A stretch of DNA of 64,000 bases, from NCBI RefSeq assembly GCF_001517425.1, contig NZ_FBWL01000169.1:124001-188000 (forward strand). The letters run 5' to 3'. The number at the start of each line of letters is the position of its first letter. The stretch's first letter is position 1. A program made the position numbers and the translations under genes. Source of the DNA: Clostridium sp. C105KSO13. GTDB taxonomy: Bacteria; Bacillota; Clostridia; Lachnospirales; Lachnospiraceae. Below, in pieces: positions 33,747 to 42,213 of the stretch. The notes under the pieces are model-generated. The model ran no database searches. It worked only from the letters and a program-made list of their open reading frames with translations, and was not told the DNA's origin.

Positions 33747-34922
33747 ATGAGTGTGAGCATTGATGTGGCATGGAAAAGCCTAAACAAACATAATGAAGAG
33801 CTGTGTGGGGATAAAGTGGAGGTACTAAAAACAGAAAATTCCGACATCGTAATTCTGGCGGATGGTATGGGAAGTGGTGTGAAAGCCAACATTTTGGCAA
33901 CTTTGACATCAAAGATTCTTGGAACTATGTTGTATGAAGGTGCAAAGATTGAGTCCTGCGTAGAGACAGTAGCCAAAACTTTGCCTATCTGTCAGGTCCG
34001 TAATACTGCGTATGCAACTTTTAGTATACTGCAAATCTTCCACAATGGGTTTGCACATTTGATAGAATATGATAACCCTGCCTGTGTCTTTATCCGGGAG
34101 AAGAAGATTATAAAATACCCATATGAGGAAATGGTAATAGAAGGTAAAAAGATCCGTGAATATTGTTTTCGGGTGCAGCAAGATGACTGTTTTGTAATAA
34201 CGAGTGACGGTGTGATTTATGCCGGTACAGGGAAAATATTAAACCTTCATGGCTGGACCTGGAAGAGTATGGCTGAATATACTCTGGAATGTACAAAGAA
34301 AACTTTGTCGGCATCCAGGCTTACCGCACTGCTTTGTCAGGCCTGCAACGATTTGTACATGCAGAAGCCCGGAGATGACACGACAGTTGCCGTGGCAAGA
34401 GTTATTGAGAGAAGAGTGGTGAATATTTTTACGGGTCCCCCTTTGAGGATGGAGGATGATGAAAGACTGATGTATGACTTCATGCACATGGAAGGGAAAA
34501 AAATTGTATCAGGAGGCTCAAGTGCCAATATAGCAGCCCGGATTCTTCATAAAGATATTGTTACTAAGATAAATTACAGTAATCCCGACATCCCCCCGAC
34601 AGCTGTGATAGAAGGATTGGATTTGGTAACAGAAGGTGTGCTGACTCTGGGGAGAACACTAAAGCTATTAAAACGTTATATCAATGATGAGTTTGACACA
34701 AAATTTTTTGACGAGCTGGATGCCGATAACGGAGCATCAAAACTTGCAAAAATACTAATTGAAGAATGTACAGAACTGAATTTGTACGTAGGTACATCGG
34801 TCAATGAGATACATCACAGCTCAAAATTAAATTTTGACCTTAGCTTAAGATTGAATTTAGTAAAGCAGCTGCGCAGCGCTGTCGAAAAAATGGGAAAGAA
34901 AGTAGCAGTCATGTACTATTAA
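33747..34922 (+). CDS. SpoIIE-type PP2C serine phosphatase with an extra C-terminal domain
   Basis: 391 residues. PP2C metal-site motifs are intact: ADGMGSG near 38-44, TSDGV near 150 and GDDTTVAV near 212. After residue about 220 there is a further domain of about 170 residues (FTGPPLRMEDDERLM, SGGSSANIAARIL, then a helical end) that I do not recognise from SpoIIE/RsbU proteins. It should dephosphorylate a partner phosphorylated by the RsbW-type kinase of the divergent operon (inference). ATG 33747 is preferred, with GAAGGG ten bases upstream; an alternative ATG at 33729 overlaps the preceding gene. Confidence 0.85.
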   Translation: MSVSIDVAWKSLNKHNEELCGDKVEVLKTENSDIVILADGMGSGVKANILATLTSKILGTMLYEGAKIESCVETVAKTLPICQVRNTAYATFSILQIFHNGFAHLIEYDNPACVFIREKKIIKYPYEEMVIEGKKIREYCFRVQQDDCFVITSDGVIYAGTGKILNLHGWTWKSMAEYTLECTKKTLSASRLTALLCQACNDLYMQKPGDDTTVAVARVIERRVVNIFTGPPLRMEDDERLMYDFMHMEGKKIVSGGSSANIAARILHKDIVTKINYSNPDIPPTAVIEGLDLVTEGVLTLGRTLKLLKRYINDEFDTKFFDELDADNGASKLAKILIEECTELNLYVGTSVNEIHHSSKLNFDLSLRLNLVKQLRSAVEKMGKKVAVMYY

Positions 34923-34945
34923 AAAATTGTTTTTCTTTCTTCCAC

Positions 34946-34974
34946 TTGTGATTAATATTATTTGGTGATATGAT
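34946..34974 (+). promoter_or_regulatory. SigA-type promoter of the folate operon
   Basis: TTGTGA at 34946-34951, 17-base spacer, TATGAT at 34969-34974; about 60 bases before folC and after the end of the hydrogenase operon. Confidence 0.55.
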
Positions 34975-35032
34975 TGAAAGCAGTGATAAATGAATATCAT
35001 CGAATAATACTATACGAAAGGAAACGGGAAAC

Positions 35033-36328
35033 GTGACCTATAAAGAAGCAAGGGTATATTTGGACGAAGTGTCGAAATACGGAAGTGTACTTGGCTTAGA
35101 TACGATTCGAGGTCTGTTGAATGAACTCGGTAATCCTCAGGATGACTTGAAGTTCATACATATCGCAGGGACGAATGGCAAAGGCTCTGTGCTTGCATAC
35201 ACTTCCACAATTTTAAGTGAGGCAGGATACAGAACGGGGCGATATGTATCACCAACAGTAGTTTCCTATCTGGAACGGATTCAGGTAGACGGAAAATGGA
35301 TACCGGAAGATGATTTCGCAGAATTAGTGGAAGAAGTTCAGAAAGCTATTGTACGTATGGAGGCTCATGGTGAGGCAAGTCCCACTGTTTTTGAGGCTGA
35401 GACGGCAGTGGCTTTTTTGTATTTCAAAAAAGTCAAATGTGATATTGTCGTATTGGAAGCCGGTCTGGGCGGCACACTGGATGCGACAAACATTGTGAAA
35501 AATACAATAGCAGCTGTATTCTCATCCGTCAGTCGTGATCATATGGGGGTTTTAGGAGAAAGTCTGGAAAAGATAGCAGTGAATAAAGCCGGAATTATGA
35601 AGCCGGGCTGTGTGGTTGTGACTGCCGGACAGAAGCCGGAAGTGATGAAAGTTTTTAAGAACTTTGCAAATGAGCTTGGATGCAGGATGTATACGGCGGA
35701 TGACAATGAGACGCAACTATTGGAAGAAGGCTGGCGAGGTCAGTACTTCACCTATAAAAACCGGGATAATATTCATATATCCCTGGCGGGAAGATACCAG
35801 ATTGTGAATGCGGTGACTGTGCTGGAGCTTATAGATTCGCTTAAGGACGCCGGGTATCGTATTCCGGAAGAAGCAGTCAGAAAAGGGTTTGAGGAAACAG
35901 TTTGGCCGGGAAGATTTTCGTGTATCAATACAGGGCCTATATTTATTGCAGACGGAGCTCATAATGAGGAAGCCGCTTTACGATTGCGGGAATCTGTTGA
36001 AACCTATTTTCCCGGGAAGAGGCTGGTATTTATTATGGGTATTTTTCGAGATAAGGAGTATCAAAAAATAGCACGTATTATGGGGCCTCTGGCCTCTAAG
36101 ATTTTTACAGTTGATCTGCCGGATACAGACCGGACGCTAAGAGCTGCAGACCTGGCCAGGGCATTGACACCATATTGTGCCGAGGTGAAGGCAGAGACAG
36201 CTATTTCCGGGGCTGTAAAGGATGCATTTCTGGCGGCAGCTAAAGACGATGTGATACTTACATTTGGCTCTTTGTCCTATTTGGGACTGGTGATGGAGCT
36301 GGTTAAAAAAAGGGGAGAGCGAAAATGA
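35033..36328 (+). CDS. folC: Bifunctional folylpolyglutamate synthase/dihydrofolate synthase
   Basis: 431 residues of the Mur-ligase fold. The P-loop [16 protein letters not shown] is near residues 42-57, and [15 protein letters not shown] near 143 and SRDHMGVLG near 175 are family marks. It adds glutamate to dihydropteroate and to reduced folates with ATP. The start is GTG at 35033 preceded by GAAAGGAAACGGG. First gene of a five-gene folate operon; it overlaps folE by four bases (ATGA). Confidence 0.95.
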   Translation: MTYKEARVYLDEVSKYGSVLGLDTIRGLLNELGNPQDDLKFIHIAGTNGKGSVLAYTSTILSEAGYRTGRYVSPTVVSYLERIQVDGKWIPEDDFAELVEEVQKAIVRMEAHGEASPTVFEAETAVAFLYFKKVKCDIVVLEAGLGGTLDATNIVKNTIAAVFSSVSRDHMGVLGESLEKIAVNKAGIMKPGCVVVTAGQKPEVMKVFKNFANELGCRMYTADDNETQLLEEGWRGQYFTYKNRDNIHISLAGRYQIVNAVTVLELIDSLKDAGYRIPEEAVRKGFEETVWPGRFSCINTGPIFIADGAHNEEAALRLRESVETYFPGKRLVFIMGIFRDKEYQKIARIMGPLASKIFTVDLPDTDRTLRAADLARALTPYCAEVKAETAISGAVKDAFLAAAKDDVILTFGSLSYLGLVMELVKKRGERK

Positions 36329-36879
36329 TAGATCAGAAAAAAGTAAAACAGGCAGTCCGTCTGCTTCTTGACGGGATAGGAGAAGACCCGGATCGTGAGG
36401 GGCTTAAAGATACACCGGAACGCATTGCGCGGATGTACGAAGAAATATATGGTGGAATGGAAGAAAGTGCGGAAGAACACCTAAAAAAAACTTTTCATGC
36501 GGACAATAACGAATTGGTTGTAGAGAAGAATATTACCTTTTATTCTACTTGTGAACACCACCTCCTTCCGTTTTATGGAAAGGCCCACATTGCCTATATT
36601 CCCGACGGAAATGTGGTGGGTTTAAGTAAGCTCGCAAGAACTGTGGAAGTATATGCAAGGCGGCTCCAGCTTCAGGAGCGGCTGACGGTACAGATTGCCG
36701 ATGCTCTGATGGGAAGTATAAACCCAAAGGGGGTATGTGTCATGCTTGAAGCAGAGCATATGTGCATGACAATGCGGGGAATCAAAAAGCCGGGCAGTCA
36801 GACTGTCACCCTGGTGAAACGGGGAGAATTTACAGATAATCCGGATCTTATTAACTTATTTTTTCAGATGATAAAATGA
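36325..36879 (+). CDS. folE: GTP cyclohydrolase I (type IA)
   Basis: 184 residues. The zinc and substrate site motifs are [20 protein letters not shown] (Cys/His ligands near 73-76) and [11 protein letters not shown] (second Cys near 144). It converts GTP into 7,8-dihydroneopterin triphosphate, the first step of folate synthesis. Start codon overlaps the folC stop. Confidence 0.96.
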   Translation: MIDQKKVKQAVRLLLDGIGEDPDREGLKDTPERIARMYEEIYGGMEESAEEHLKKTFHADNNELVVEKNITFYSTCEHHLLPFYGKAHIAYIPDGNVVGLSKLARTVEVYARRLQLQERLTVQIADALMGSINPKGVCVMLEAEHMCMTMRGIKKPGSQTVTLVKRGEFTDNPDLINLFFQMIK

Positions 36880-36905
36880 TGTAAGGGTCAAAAGGTGTAT
36901 AAAAC

Positions 36906-37388
36906 ATGGAAGTTCTGGAAAAAATCAGGTGCCATCCTCTTTATGAAGAAAATTATAAAAATCTGGAATCAGCAGAAGAAAATAGAAACTTCTGCAGGCA
37001 TCAGATGCCTCATTTGCTGGATGTGGCAAGAATTGCTTATATTCGGAATTTAGAGGAAGGCATGGGTTTTACAAAAGAGGTAATCTATGCTGCGGCTCTG
37101 CTCCATGACATTGGAAAGTACCGTCAGTATGAGGAAAAAATACCGCATGAACAGGCGGGACAGGAAATAGCGCAGATTATATTGAAGGATATTGATATGT
37201 TTTCCTCTAAGGAAGTCGGTATAATTTTGCAGGCGATTTGTGAGCATCGAAAAGCTGCTCATGATATGACAAAGCTGGGTCGGCTTATGTATGAAAGTGA
37301 CAAATTATCCAGATCCTGCTATGCCTGTCCGGCAGAAGCAGAATGTAATTGGAGCAGTGAAAGAAAGAACATGAAAATTGATTGGTAG
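36906..37388 (+). CDS. HD-domain hydrolase in the folate operon
   Basis: 160 residues. The HD superfamily metal site is complete: His36 (or His32), His67-Asp68 in LLHDIGKY, His81 and His114 as further ligand candidates, and Asp132 in ESDKLSR. A C-terminal cysteine cluster Cys138, Cys141, Cys147 (CYACPAEAEC) follows. HD proteins are phosphohydrolases. It lies between folE and folP, where the pathway needs removal of phosphates from dihydroneopterin triphosphate and no Nudix (FolQ) gene is present, so it is a candidate for that step (inference). GTAAGGG lies upstream of the ATG. Confidence 0.85.
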   Translation: MEVLEKIRCHPLYEENYKNLESAEENRNFCRHQMPHLLDVARIAYIRNLEEGMGFTKEVIYAAALLHDIGKYRQYEEKIPHEQAGQEIAQIILKDIDMFSSKEVGIILQAICEHRKAAHDMTKLGRLMYESDKLSRSCYACPAEAECNWSSERKNMKIDW

Positions 37389-37394
37389 TAAGAT

Positions 37395-38210
37395 ATGAAA
37401 ATAGGAAAAAGAGAATTTGATACAGAAAACCATACCTACGTTATGGGGATTTTAAATGTAACACCGGATTCCTTCTCCGACGGTGGAAGATATAACCATA
37501 TAGACGGGGCACTTAACCATGCCGAAGAGATGATTGAAGAAGGTGTGGATATTTTGGACCTTGGCGGGGAATCCACCCGTCCGGGGCATACAAAGATCCC
37601 GGATGAAGAGGAAATAGAGCGGATTATGCCTGTGTTGGAAAGATTGAAAAAAGAGTTTGATGTACCCGTCTCTGTGGACACTTATAAAAGCAAAGTCGCT
37701 AAAGCCGCTGTTTTAGCAGGGGCAGATCTGATAAATGATATCTGGGGCTTAAAATATGATGATAAAATGGCAGGGGTAATTGCAAAGAGCCGGGCTGCCT
37801 GCTGTCTGATGCATAACAGAAAAAAAGCAGAATATAATAACTTTTTGCAGGAGGTGCTTGAAGATTTGCAGGTGAGCTTGGATATTGCCAGGCGCACAGG
37901 AATTGAAAGGGACAAAATTATTTTGGATCCAGGTGTAGGATTTGGAAAGACTTATGAAATGAACCTGGAAATTATGAAAGAGTTGAGCTGCCTTAAAGAA
38001 CTGGGATATCCTCTCCTCCTTGGCGCATCCAGAAAAGGTGTGATTGGACTGACTCTGGACTTACCCGTGGACCAGAGATGTGAAGGCACTCTGGTGACGA
38101 CCGTACTGGGCAGCTTAAGCGGATGTGCTTTTGTGCGGGTGCATGATGTGAAGGAAAACAAACGCGCCATACAGATGACACAGGCAATTATGAGGAAACA
38201 TGAGGTGTGA
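37395..38210 (+). CDS. folP: Dihydropteroate synthase
   Basis: 271 residues, TIM-barrel family. Signatures: MGILNVTPDSFSDGG near 17-31, DLGGESTRPG near 56-65, VSVDTYK near 95, and LLGASRKG near 213. It condenses p-aminobenzoate with 6-hydroxymethyl-7,8-dihydropterin diphosphate and is the sulfonamide target. It follows the HD gene by six bases. Confidence 0.96.
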   Translation: MKIGKREFDTENHTYVMGILNVTPDSFSDGGRYNHIDGALNHAEEMIEEGVDILDLGGESTRPGHTKIPDEEEIERIMPVLERLKKEFDVPVSVDTYKSKVAKAAVLAGADLINDIWGLKYDDKMAGVIAKSRAACCLMHNRKKAEYNNFLQEVLEDLQVSLDIARRTGIERDKIILDPGVGFGKTYEMNLEIMKELSCLKELGYPLLLGASRKGVIGLTLDLPVDQRCEGTLVTTVLGSLSGCAFVRVHDVKENKRAIQMTQAIMRKHEV

Positions 38211-38211
38211 G

Positions 38212-39024
38212 ATGGATCGGATTAATATAGAAAACTTAGAAGTATTTGCAAATCACGGGGTGTTCCCAGAAGAAAATGTTCTTGGACAGAAATTTCTTGT
38301 GTCTGTAACCTTATATACAAATACGAGACATGCCGGTCAGACAGATGATCTGAAGGCGTCTATTCATTACGGAGAGGTCAGCCGGTTTATAACTGACTAT
38401 ATGAAAAAGCATACATATAAACTAATAGAACGTGCCGCGGAGAGTCTGGCAGAGGCTCTTCTGCTTGGAACAAAGCATTTGGAAAAGGTGGAACTGGAAT
38501 TGAAAAAGCCGTGGGCACCGGTAGGCCTGCCGGTGGAGTATGTCTCTGTAAAAATTATAAGGCAATGGCACACGGCCTATGTTGCACTGGGATCAAACAT
38601 GGGAGATAAGCAGAAATACCTGGAGGATGCTGTAAAAGCCCTGCATGAGGCCCGGGGGTGTTATGTGACAAAGACCTCCTCCTGGCTGGTTACGCCTCCT
38701 TATGGAAGGATTCAGCAGGATGATTTTCTCAACGGGTGTCTGGAGCTTAAGACCCTTCTGTCTCCTGAAGAATTACTGGGTACACTGCATAAGATTGAAC
38801 AAGATGCAGGGCGGGAGAGAACTATCCACTGGGGCCCCAGAACCCTCGATCTGGATATTCTGTTCTATGATGATTTAATACTGGGAACGGATACATTGTG
38901 TATTCCCCATGCAGACCTGCAGAACCGGGATTTTGTTCTTAGGCCTCTTGAGGAAATAGCGCCATACAAGCATCATCCCGGAAACGGAAAAACTGTCAGA
39001 GAAATGCTGGCCGGGTTAGGTTAA
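38212..39024 (+). CDS. folBK: Fused dihydroneopterin aldolase/HPPK
   Basis: 270 residues joining two consecutive folate enzymes. Residues 1-115 are FolB (NLEVFANHGVFPEENVLGQ), which cleaves dihydroneopterin to hydroxymethyldihydropterin; residues about 118-270 are FolK (AYVALGSNMGDK, then RTLDLDILFYDD near 207), which pyrophosphorylates it. ATG 38212 is preferred with GAGGTG five bases upstream; ATG 38200 in the same frame lies inside folP. Such fusions are known in Firmicutes. Last gene of the operon; the convergent aroA gene ends 18 bases beyond. Confidence 0.95.
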   Translation: MDRINIENLEVFANHGVFPEENVLGQKFLVSVTLYTNTRHAGQTDDLKASIHYGEVSRFITDYMKKHTYKLIERAAESLAEALLLGTKHLEKVELELKKPWAPVGLPVEYVSVKIIRQWHTAYVALGSNMGDKQKYLEDAVKALHEARGCYVTKTSSWLVTPPYGRIQQDDFLNGCLELKTLLSPEELLGTLHKIEQDAGRERTIHWGPRTLDLDILFYDDLILGTDTLCIPHADLQNRDFVLRPLEEIAPYKHHPGNGKTVREMLAGLG

Positions 39025-39042
39025 ATAGGTAGAATTTTTATT

Positions 39043-40335
39043 TCATAACAGCAGCTCAAATGTATCATAAAAGGAAGGGTAAGATACATCTACACATTCG
39101 CTGTTGAGTATATTAGTTCTTCCTTCCGCCGCCAGTGCGGCAATGCTGAAAGCCATGGCTATACGGTGGTCGAAGAGGGTGTGGACGGTGGCTCCGCGGA
39201 GCTGTTTTCCGCCGTCTATTACCATACCGTCAAAGGTAGAATCTGCAGGACAGCCCATGGCTCTTAAGTTATCTGTAATTGTCTCTATTCTATCTGTTTC
39301 TTTCACTCTCAATTCTCCAGCATCCCGTATAATGGTGGTACCCTCTGCTGAGGCTGCCATAACGGCAATGACAGGGATTTCATCTATTAATGCAGGAATG
39401 ATACTTCCCTCTATGGTAATACCGTGCAGATGACTGGTGCGGACAAGTATGTCGGCCACCTTTTCACCGCTGCTGATGTGCTCATTATGGAGTGTAATAT
39501 CACCTCCCATATCTTCACACACTTTCAGCAGCCCGGCACGGGTAGGATTTATTCCTACGTTTTTGATTAATATTTCAGAATCGGGAACAATAAGTCCGGC
39601 GGCAATGAAATATGCCGCAGAGGAAATATCACCGGGTACTATAATCTTTTGTCCGTAAAGTTCTCGGCCGGGGCGTACAGAAGCGGTTGTGCGGATATCC
39701 AGAAGCTGGTGTGAGGAAGTTAGGTCTGCACCGAAATCCTGGAGCATAAGTTCTGTATGGTTTCGAGAAAGGATCGGTTCCGTTACAGAGGTTTCCCCTT
39801 CTGCATAGAGTCCGGCCAGCAGGATACAGGATTTCACCTGCGCAGAAGAAACCGGAGACGTATAATGAATGCCGTGAAGTTTTCCTTTTGTGATATAAAG
39901 AGGTGCACAGTCATTGCGCAAAATACTGGATATATTGGCGCCCATCTGTGTCAGAGGTGCCATAATCCGTTTCATGGGACGTGCATTTAGGGATTCGTCA
40001 CCGGAAATCTTAGAATCGAATTTCTGCCCGCAAAGTATACCGGAAATCAGCCTTGCAGTAGTACCGCTGTTGGCCACATTTAGTATATCTGAGGGAGGCG
40101 TTAATCCATGGAGTCCCTTTCCGTGAACGATAACAGTGTCCTGCTTTTGCTCAATCTCAATTCCAAGTCTGCGGAAACAATCTATAGTAGACAGACAATC
40201 GGCTCCTTCCAGAAAGTTATGGACCTCGGTTGTCCCTTTGGCTATAGATCCAAGCATAATGCTGCGATGGGAAATGGATTTATCTCCGGGTACTGTTATT
40301 TCACCTTTTAATCCTGTAATGTTGTTTAATTCCAT
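39043..40335 (-). CDS. aroA: 3-phosphoshikimate 1-carboxyvinyltransferase (EPSP synthase)
   Basis: 430 residues. N-terminal PGDKSISHRSIMLGSIAKG (about 12-30) holds the substrate-binding Lys and Ser; further marks are NSGTTARLISG, SRNHTELML and DHRIAMAFSIA near the C terminus. It transfers enolpyruvyl from PEP to shikimate 3-phosphate. ATG 40335 follows CAGGAGGG; a longer in-frame start lies in the hairpin region upstream and is rejected. It is downstream of tyrA on the minus strand, an aromatic amino-acid pair. Confidence 0.96.
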   Translation of the reverse strand: MELNNITGLKGEITVPGDKSISHRSIMLGSIAKGTTEVHNFLEGADCLSTIDCFRRLGIEIEQKQDTVIVHGKGLHGLTPPSDILNVANSGTTARLISGILCGQKFDSKISGDESLNARPMKRIMAPLTQMGANISSILRNDCAPLYITKGKLHGIHYTSPVSSAQVKSCILLAGLYAEGETSVTEPILSRNHTELMLQDFGADLTSSHQLLDIRTTASVRPGRELYGQKIIVPGDISSAAYFIAAGLIVPDSEILIKNVGINPTRAGLLKVCEDMGGDITLHNEHISSGEKVADILVRTSHLHGITIEGSIIPALIDEIPVIAVMAASAEGTTIIRDAGELRVKETDRIETITDNLRAMGCPADSTFDGMVIDGGKQLRGATVHTLFDHRIAMAFSIAALAAEGRTNILNSECVDVSYPSFYDTFELLL

Positions 40336-40413
40336 ACTTCTGCCCTCCTGATTTGTAATTGTTTTGGAGGGCAAGCTCGATTTTGCTTTGCTACATCTCG
40401 CTTCGGCTAAGCG

Positions 40414-40489
40414 CCGGATAGAAATATCCACAAACAGCCCTTAGCAAGCGAGCTTGCATGGGCTGTTCGTGAATATTTCTGCCCTCCGG
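40414..40489. repeat. Long imperfect hairpin between tyrA and aroA
   Basis: GAAATATCCACAAACAGCCC (40421-40440) pairs with GGGCTGTTCGTGAATATTTC (40460-40479 region) with two mismatches. The hairpin is continued inward by GCAAG/CTTGC and outward by CCGGA/TCCGG. Arms of about 30 bases make it far longer than a normal terminator. GGAGGGC/GCCCTCC copies lie at both edges of the gap. Role unknown: leader structure of aroA or a small mobile repeat. Confidence 0.6.
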
Positions 40490-40498
40490 AATAGTTAT

Positions 40499-41596
40499 CT
40501 ATATCTTATAAACAATATATCTGTATTTTTGCAGCAGTTCAGCTGCTATGTTTGCAGATGATTCATCGTAAAATTCAATGCGTAATACTCCTTCCTCAAA
40601 CTCTCTGTTATGTACAATACCGATATTTTTGATGCTGATATTATTATTTGCCAGAATAGTGGCAATGGTGGCAATTCCACCCGTCTCATCCATAATATCA
40701 CAGTAAAAGGCGAAGCTCTTTTTGATTGGTCCAGCAGAAGTGTTGGGCATGGAATCGCGGTAATCTTTTGAAGATTCAAAAAGTGTAAACAGTTCCTCCT
40801 CAGAGCCTGTATCAATGAACGTTAAAGCCTTTTTTAATGTTTTTATGTAGCCCCCGAGAATATTGGAAATGTTTTCCCTGTTTTTCAGGCAAACCTGCTG
40901 CCACATACCAGGTGAGGAGGAGGCAATTCTCGTTATATCCTTAAAACCGCCTGCAGCTAGATTCTTCATGAGCCCTTCTTCTGTATCTGTCTCATGGACA
41001 TAATTTACTAAACTTGAGGCAATAATATGTGGAAGGTGGCTGATGGTTCCGGTGATATAATCATGTTCTTTGTAATCCAGTACAATCGGGAGAGCTTTCA
41101 GTGACTCCACAAAATTTCGATATTTTTCGACCTTTTCAGAAGAAACTTTTGCGGAAGGGGTGAGAATATAATAGGCGTTCTCGATTAAAACTGGTCTGGA
41201 ATTACTATAACCGCTTTTTTCAGAGCCTGCCATAGGATGCCCCCCGATAAAGTTTTCTTCCAGACCGAGACGGATGATTTCCTCGTGAATGGATGCCTTT
41301 ACACTTCCCACGTCCGTCAGAATGCAATCCGGGTGAATCAGTTCTTTTAGTTGTCCAAGATACGCGGTATTATATGCAATAGGAGCACAGAGAAAAATAT
41401 AACTGCATGTTTTAAAACTGTTGTCGATAGAAGAACAGGCCTTGTGTATTGTTCCCTCCTGAACTGCCAGAGCCAGAGTTTCTCTATTTTTGTCAAATGC
41501 AAGGAGTTCACAGTCCGGATAGTACTGGTGTATTGCCTTTGCGATAGAGCCGCCTATCAGGCCCAGACCAATGAAACCAATCTTTTTAGTCAGCAT
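40499..41596 (-). CDS. tyrA: Prephenate dehydrogenase
   Basis: 365 residues. Rossmann motif GLGLIGGSIAKA (about 9-20), catalytic segment HPMAGSEKSGYSN near 119-131, and a C-terminal ACT domain (about 295-360, GGIATIATILANNNISIKNI) for tyrosine feedback. It converts prephenate to 4-hydroxyphenylpyruvate with NAD+. ATG 41596 follows AAAGGAC. Upstream gene of the minus-strand tyrA-aroA pair. Confidence 0.94.
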   Translation of the reverse strand: MLTKKIGFIGLGLIGGSIAKAIHQYYPDCELLAFDKNRETLALAVQEGTIHKACSSIDNSFKTCSYIFLCAPIAYNTAYLGQLKELIHPDCILTDVGSVKASIHEEIIRLGLEENFIGGHPMAGSEKSGYSNSRPVLIENAYYILTPSAKVSSEKVEKYRNFVESLKALPIVLDYKEHDYITGTISHLPHIIASSLVNYVHETDTEEGLMKNLAAGGFKDITRIASSSPGMWQQVCLKNRENISNILGGYIKTLKKALTFIDTGSEEELFTLFESSKDYRDSMPNTSAGPIKKSFAFYCDIMDETGGIATIATILANNNISIKNIGIVHNREFEEGVLRIEFYDESSANIAAELLQKYRYIVYKI

Positions 41597-41706
41597 AAAT
41601 AATGTCCTTTCCTGTCCATATTTGTAATAAAATGCATAAAATCAGTTTAACATTTTGCTGTGTAAAAGTAAATTCGATTTTCGTTGTTTTTAAAGAATGG
41701 CTGAAG

Positions 41707-41736
41707 TTCATATGGCATGGTGCCATATGAATTTTT
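41707..41736 (+). terminator. Perfect hairpin with T run upstream of rpsO
   Basis: TTCATATGGCA and TGCCATATGAA form an 11-base perfect stem with a three-base loop, followed by TTTTT. It has the form of an intrinsic terminator on the plus strand, yet the nearest upstream gene (tyrA) is on the other strand. It ends just before the rpsO -35 element. Confidence 0.65.
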
Positions 41737-41738
41737 CC

Positions 41739-41767
41739 TTTACATCTATATTGTCTTATGCTATACT
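41739..41767 (+). promoter_or_regulatory. SigA-type promoter of rpsO
   Basis: TTTACA at 41739-41744, 17-base spacer, TATACT at 41762-41767. A leader of about 100 bases follows before the AAGGAGG of rpsO; bacterial S15 often autoregulates through such leaders. Confidence 0.65.
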
Positions 41768-41873
41768 TTCTAGGTATGAATTCAGCCGGTGTTCGGTAAT
41801 CGGAATACTCCGACCATTGCTTAATACCAGGCAGTTTGTAAAATAATAAATAATATAAGGAGGAAACAAAAAC

Positions 41874-42140
41874 ATGATTGAAAAAGACAAGAAACAGGCA
41901 ATCATCGCAGAGTATGGAAGAAGTGAGGGAGATACAGGTTCTCCGGAAGTACAGATTGCGATTCTTACAGCAAGAATCAATGAACTGACAGAACACTTTA
42001 AAGTAAATCCGAAGGATCATCATTCAAGAAGAGGTCTTCTTAAGATGGTAGGACAGAGACGTAATATGCTTGCATATCTGAAAAACAAGGATATCGAAAG
42101 ATACCGTACTTTGATTGAAAAACTCGGATTAAGAAAATAA
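41874..42140 (+). CDS. rpsO: 30S ribosomal protein S15
   Basis: 88 residues, the standard length. The S15 core [23 protein letters not shown] and the basic [19 protein letters not shown] (residues about 45-63) that contacts 16S rRNA are intact. A strong TAAGGAGG precedes the ATG. Followed by a hairpin and pnp, the classic rpsO-pnp arrangement. Confidence 0.98.
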   Translation: MIEKDKKQAIIAEYGRSEGDTGSPEVQIAILTARINELTEHFKVNPKDHHSRRGLLKMVGQRRNMLAYLKNKDIERYRTLIEKLGLRK

Positions 42141-42153
42141 TTTCAAGTCCATC

Positions 42154-42189
42154 AAGGTTCCGTTTGCATGTCATCAGCATCGGAACCTT
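42154..42189 (+). terminator. Hairpin between rpsO and pnp
   Basis: AAGGTTCCG (42154-42162) pairs perfectly with CGGAACCTT (42181-42189). There is only a short T tract, so it may act as a partial terminator or an RNase III processing site, as found between rpsO and pnp in other bacteria (by analogy). Confidence 0.55.
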
Positions 42190-42213
42190 TGCTGCGTTAA
42201 GAAGGAGACAACT

